A stretch of DNA of 64,000 nucleotides. It comes from Castanea sativa (Eukaryota; Streptophyta; Magnoliopsida; Fagales; Fagaceae). Under the pieces are notes generated by a model. It was not told the DNA's origin, searched no databases, and was given only the letters and a program-made list of their open reading frames with translations. The position numbers were made by a program, and so were the translations under genes. Location: positions 33,267,001 through 33,331,000 of the forward strand of contig NC_134013.1 in assembly GCF_040712315.1 (NCBI RefSeq), written 5' to 3'. Shown here piece after piece: positions 59,758-64,000 of this stretch (positions are counted from its first letter, which is position 1; each line of letters opens with the position of its first letter).

Positions 59758-60669
59758 TTTAGTCACTTTTTCTCTCTCTCCCTCTTTTTGTTATGGTTGC
59801 ATTACTTGTGTGTTTTGTTTTATTTGAGACAGTTTAGTTTTTATGCATTTCTTTATTTGACATATTTTTGTTTGGTTGTTTTTCAATTTTGTCTTTATTT
59901 AAAAAAAAATTGAAAAATAAAAAAAAATACAAAAACAGTGTGTGTTTATGTACATTGGTACTTGTGTACCTTGAATAGCCAATGAAACTAAATTTTCTAA
60001 ACTTTGTTTCTTTTGTAACTTAGATGAGTATCTCTATGCACAACTAAGCAAGTGAGTTTTGCGGCTCATGGTTGTGATGAGTAAGATTAAGTTATCTCTT
60101 GTACTTAACACTCGTATCACTCTTTTTGACGGGAAGGACTAGAAAATCCTAAGAGAAAGGCATAAATAACCATCTCACCACTACTGCCCACCAATCATGA
60201 AATGACATATGTATGTTTCAGCATAGCAAAAGTGCAATGTCAAAAAACTTAACATAATTGGGTATTTCTTTTCTCTCTCTTATATGCCCATACATGATAT
60301 GATTAATAAAAAAAAATATGCAAAAAAAAAAAAATAAAAGCAAAGAGATCAAAATGCTTTATATATGATTGCAAGCGTGTATTCTAAGAGGTATGGGAGT
60401 TATAGGATGTACCTCAAAGGTGATAGTCCCCATCAAACAGTTATGATCGTGTGTGAGTTAAATTAATTTACTCATATCTCAAATCGTGATAACATAGAGA
60501 CACTTATGCAATCTTGCGATGTATTTCACATACAACACACAATATTCTTTGCTACTTTTGATACATGTGCAGGTACATTGTGATTTGGCCATCATAAGGT
60601 TTACATGCGCTAATGTATGCTCACTAAACTGTCTTAACTTGTTTTTGCAATATGAAATTGGTTAGACTT

Positions 60670-60674
<5 letters not shown>

Positions 60675-60704
<30 letters not shown>
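60675..60704. repeat. (GT)15 microsatellite
   Basis: Uninterrupted GT repeat in the spacer between the gag and the second gene of the copia-type element. Confidence 0.95.
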
Positions 60705-60707
<3 letters not shown>

Positions 60708-60849
60708 GGATCTAAATGCATGACATTTTTTTTCGTGTTGAGAGATGTTTTTGAGAGGTTAAAATGTTTTTTGGATCCTTGGTTAAGTAGCATGCTTGAT
60801 TGCATTCATATCTGTGTTTTTCTCTTCTTTGAAAAACTGTTTTTAAGTA

Positions 60850-61075
60850 ATCTCAATAGCTCTCAACAGCTAGGCTGTCTATCGAGACCCTTCAGTTTTT
60901 CTTTATCGCAATCTCGATAGCTATCTTAATCAATTGAGAAACTTTCTATCTCCTCGATAGCTACCTCGATGCATCGAGCTTCTCTACCCTGGAAACCTCT
61001 TGTTAGATCCTCGATAGCTGTTTCGATAGCTGAAAAGCGCCTCTTTAAAGCTCGATAGCTCTCGATCGCTTTATG
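60850..61075. repeat. Cluster of TCGATAGCT-type motifs
   Basis: At least six matches to CTCGATAGCT or its reverse complement within 225 bp, upstream of the internal TATA box. Weaker versions (CTCGACAGCTAGCTCAATAG) lie in both LTRs of the same element. Confidence 0.7.
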
Positions 61076-61082
61076 AAGATTC

Positions 61083-61089
61083 TATATAA
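61083..61089 (+). promoter_or_regulatory. Putative internal TATA box of the second gene
   Basis: TATATAA inside CTATATAAGGAGTC, about 540 bp before the ATG at 61627, followed by a CT-rich leader. A possible leader intron has its donor GTATGATTC at 61229 and acceptor TTAG at 61616-61619 after a pyrimidine tract. The box resembles the LTR's own TATATAAGG. Confidence 0.45.
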
Positions 61090-61626
61090 GGAGTCATCGT
61101 GATTTCTGCACTCATTTCCTTGATCTCTCTCGACAGTTTCTCTCTTTTTCTCACTCCAAAACTCTTCAAACTCAAACCCCTCACATTCCTTACTTGATCT
61201 TCAGCCTAAATCAAGTGTTCTTCGTCTGGTATGATTCTTTCTCACTCATTAATCATGCATTTCATTTTTTTTTTCCTGATCTAAGTTTTGAGTTTTGAAA
61301 AGTTTTTGGGGGTTTTTCAAAATTGATCAGTTTATGAAAAATTTTGGGATGGGTTTTGTATATTTGATCTTAAAACATCATGCATTGCATCACATGTGCA
61401 TTATAACACTGCCTCATGCATTCTAAATGTGTGTTTACATTGTGGAACTGATTGTGTGTTGGTAGGTTTGGATTGGGCTAAGCCCATGATGTTTTTACTA
61501 TTGCATTTCACATGCTCATGCATTTATATGCATACGTACTTTACATTATCTATATTCTTATATATTGATTGCATTTGGTGCTTTTCTATGTATTTCTCTT
61601 TCTCTCCCTCTTGTGTTAGTTGCATC

Positions 61627-62810
61627 ATGGCACCTAAGCGTAAATCTGTTCCATCTCGACACCCTCTTCGTTTTGGGACATCTTCATCTTCTTCTCCTTT
61701 TGACCCCACTCCGTTTCACGTACAGTTCTGTGATGAGAAAGCCAAATCAGACTTCTTTGAGAACTTCTCATGATGAGGCATTCATTCGAAACGCCAAGTC
61801 ATTTTGTCTGATTTTTCTGACACTGATCTACCCACTATCATTCATAGTAGGGGTTGGGAGTCACTTTGTGGCATTCCAGTCACGTGCCCTTCCGTGTTTA
61901 TTCAGAAGTTCTACTCCAACATGCACGAATTTGACACTTCTATACCCCAGTTTGTCACTCGCATTTGGGGTTTAAGCATGGTAGTTACTCCGGGTATTGT
62001 ATCCGAGATACTACACATTCCTAGGGTAGCACATTCTAACTATCCTGATTGTGAGCATTTGAGGATAGTGTCCAAAGACGAACTCTCGTCTTGTTTCTGT
62101 GAGACACCTTCTTTTTGGGGTGATCATCAGTTCACCCGTTGCTTGGCCTTTGCTAAAGGTTCGAGGTTCCTTAACATGGTTATGACTTTTGTTCTCCATC
62201 CTCTTTCTCACTATAACACTATCACAGAGCCTCGTGCTCGCCTTTTTCTTTCCTCATTGAGGATCTTACCATAGATTTCCCCTCTTACTTCATACTCTCC
62301 CTTATAGATGTCTATAAGGATACGGTGACCCGTGATAAGTTCATCTTCCCTTCAGCTATCACGCAGCTCCTTCACCACTTTTCTGTCTCCTATCCTGAGT
62401 CTCCCCACTTCACTTTCATGTGTATCATTGATGCCGCTACCGTTAAGCAGAGTTTTGCATAGCTTCGCTCGAGGCAGACTCAGACTGAGACAGCTACTCC
62501 TCCAACTTCTACCGCTCCATCCACCTCCGCTCCTTCGTCTTCAACGGGTAGAGCGACTCTTGAGGCTATTATGGCACAACTTATGTGCATGGATGCTCGC
62601 CTTGACACACTTAGTGATGAGTTGTGTCAGGTGAACACTCGTGTAGGTCGTACTACACGACGATAGGCTGTGATGGGTGGTTTCACGGTTGCTTCCTCTC
62701 CATCTCCACCAGCGTCTGAGGATGAGAGTGATGATGGCTCCGGTAGTGATGATGTTGATAAGGATGTTGATGATGCTGGCTCACCTAGTGATGATGAGAT
62801 ATCTACTTGA
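61627..62810 (+). pseudogene. Second gene of the copia-type element (putative plant transposon protein domain)
   Basis: Starts MAPKRKSVPSRHPLRFGTSS. After frameshifts near 61768 and 61798 it reads ILSDFSDTDLPTIIHSRGWE, FIQKFYSNMHEF, GIVSEILHIPRVAHSNYPDC and GSRFLNMVMTFVLHPLSHYN; after a third near 62258, IDFPSYFILSLIDVYKDTVT. A Thr/Pro/Ser-rich linker, a short coiled-coil-like part (MDARLDTLSDELCQVNTR) and an acidic SDD-rich tail end at TGA 62808-62810. TAG codons lie near 62459 and 62664. The middle matches what is annotated in many plant proteomes as a putative plant transposon protein domain (from memory). Function unknown. It is in the same sense as gag and has its own apparent promoter. 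Confidence 0.75.
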
Positions 62811-63369
62811 TGTACTTACCCTTTGTCACTCGTGACAAAAAGAGAGAGTAGTTTTGAGATGAGAGTAGTGATACTCATAGGGGACGGGATAGTTTAGGAG
62901 ATAGGGGGAGTGTTCTTGAGTGTTAATATTTTTTGAGGGATGTAGTGAGAATTTTGATGTATCTTTTTCTTTTCTTTCTATTTTCAGATACATTTTTCTT
63001 GTACATGGGTCTTGTGACCATTTGACATACATTGTACTTATATTTGGTTTTTATATATTTTTTATGTATGTTCTTTCACTTATCTCTACATGTGTTGTTT
63101 CTTTTCTCTCTTCATACTCATGTTTCTTATTTATTGTATGCAATCTTTTATTTCTGTTTCACACAAAAATGCCTTGATGTGTTTTGTTTAAGTGTTTCAG
63201 AAATACAGGTTGTCAAAGCCTTCATTGCCATAAACTCTCTTCTTGCAAAGTTTTTCAAGAGTTTGTGTTAAGATAGATTTTATTGTACTCAACAAGTGAG
63301 TATGAGTTGAGTGATTTATGACTTCTCTCATATGTTCATTTGTTTGTTGTGATTTTGTCACGGATTGCC

Positions 63370-63381
63370 AAAGGAGGAGAT
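63370..63381 (+). promoter_or_regulatory. Polypurine tract of the copia-type element
   Basis: AAAGGAGGAGAT directly before the 3' LTR, typical of copia elements. Confidence 0.8.
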
Positions 63382-64000
63382 TATTAGGACATATGTGATT
63401 GGATGTTAGAAACATATATCAACATTTTATGTATTGGCTAATCCTTTGACAAAATGCACTTTACTTGTATTTGGATAGATTTAGGATGTGTTTAATACTT
63501 CAAGAAATAAGGTTTCAAGTTCAAGTGTTAAAGCCATGCAAGTTTGTCCAAGAATCAAGTGAGAAAGTGCTAGATTTTAAAGCTTGACAGCTAGTACCTA
63601 TCGAGGTTTAAAAGCTGCTGAAGCCCGTGGCTCGACAGCTAGCTCGATAGATGGCTGTCTATCAAGATTTATGAAACTCAGTTTTTTAGAACTGTTTTTC
63701 ATCTAATCCGTCAGTATGTGTTTGGACTTTCTTTCCTCACAACCCTAAGCATATATAATGATTATTTTAAGGACCGTATCAGGTTGCACAACCAAGAGCA
63801 CACAATTGCACAAGAGCACAATTACACAAGAGCATAATTCCTCAAGTGTGACCAGAAAACCTAGTTTGCCCTAGTTCTTGAAGAAGCTGCTGTGTTTGTA
63901 TGCCGTAGGGTTTTGTGACCAAGCAACTTTATGATCTTCATTGGTTGAAGAATAGAAGAACTTTGTAGCCAACATCCTTCTCAAGCTGGTGATCAAGTCA
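63382..64000 (+). repeat. Copia-type element 3' LTR, partial
   Basis: 619 bp matching the first part of 56799-57783 with scattered changes. The first dinucleotide is TA instead of TG. An extra tandem-like insertion (CACAATTGCACAAGAGCA type) is present near 63795-63835, absent from the 5' LTR. Confidence 0.9.

Larger units (their letters stand above)
56799..64000 (+). mobile_element. Copia-type element with gag but no pol, plus a second gene; runs off the window
   Basis: 5' LTR 56799-57783; primer site TGGTATCAGAGC (57786-57797), the initiator-Met type usual in copia elements; gag 57856-59757; non-coding spacer with a GT microsatellite and TCGATAGCT motifs; a second gene 61627-62810; purine tract 63370-63381; 3' LTR from 63382, cut by the window edge. 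No protease, integrase, RT or RNase H motif is found between gag and the 3' LTR. The gag (C-terminal zinc knuckle before a VWKEK end) resembles the SIRE/Maximus type; that is inference. It would depend on an autonomous partner for pol. Confidence 0.88.

Overview
The window is nuclear DNA of a flowering plant. It is AT-rich and packed with nested, mostly decayed transposable elements: Ty3/gypsy, copia-type, LINE, SINE, Mutator-like and small MITEs. GT-AG introns are visible and nothing prokaryotic is present. A woody dicot is my guess from the overall look of the elements; that is weak inference.

Only one host gene looks intact: a four-exon, minus-strand sucrose/H+ symporter (12678-16241, 501 codons). 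Its 3' half has been duplicated in tandem to the left (about 8290-11835). The duplicate keeps damaged copies of exons 2 and 3, has no recognisable exon 1 or 4, and has since taken a MITE and a solo LTR. A second host-derived locus is a two-exon F-box pseudogene of the At1g67623-like type (18825-19567, minus).

Layout from left to right. 1-2429: 3' part of a LINE with poly(A). 2473-5532: non-autonomous Mutator-like element with ~1.2 kb inverted repeats and a 9-bp target duplication. 5542-8290: intergenic, with a fold-back MITE. 8290-16330: sucrose transporter duplication and gene. 16330-20341: AT-rich, local tandem repeats and the F-box pseudogene. 20342-29400: 9.1 kb LTR element without coding capacity (LARD), minus orientation by its primer binding site. 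29401-31522: intergenic. 31523-42930: Tat-like Ty3/gypsy element (Gypsy-1). 42931-45154: intergenic with microsatellites and a MITE. 45155-56690: a three-level nest in which a MITE-like element holds a minus-strand LINE, which holds a complete 10.2 kb Tat-like gypsy element (Gypsy-2). 56799 to the window end: a copia-type element that keeps gag, lacks pol and carries a second, unrelated gene.

The two gypsy elements share gag, protease, RT, RNase H, an extra archaeal-type RNase H-like domain and integrase on the plus strand, then a tandem-repeat array, then a multi-exon gene on the opposite strand read toward the array. The splice sites of these antisense genes can be read directly. The copia-type element carries its extra gene in the sense direction with its own TATA box and a possible leader intron. 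These cargo genes, and the repeat arrays beside them, are the most interesting content.
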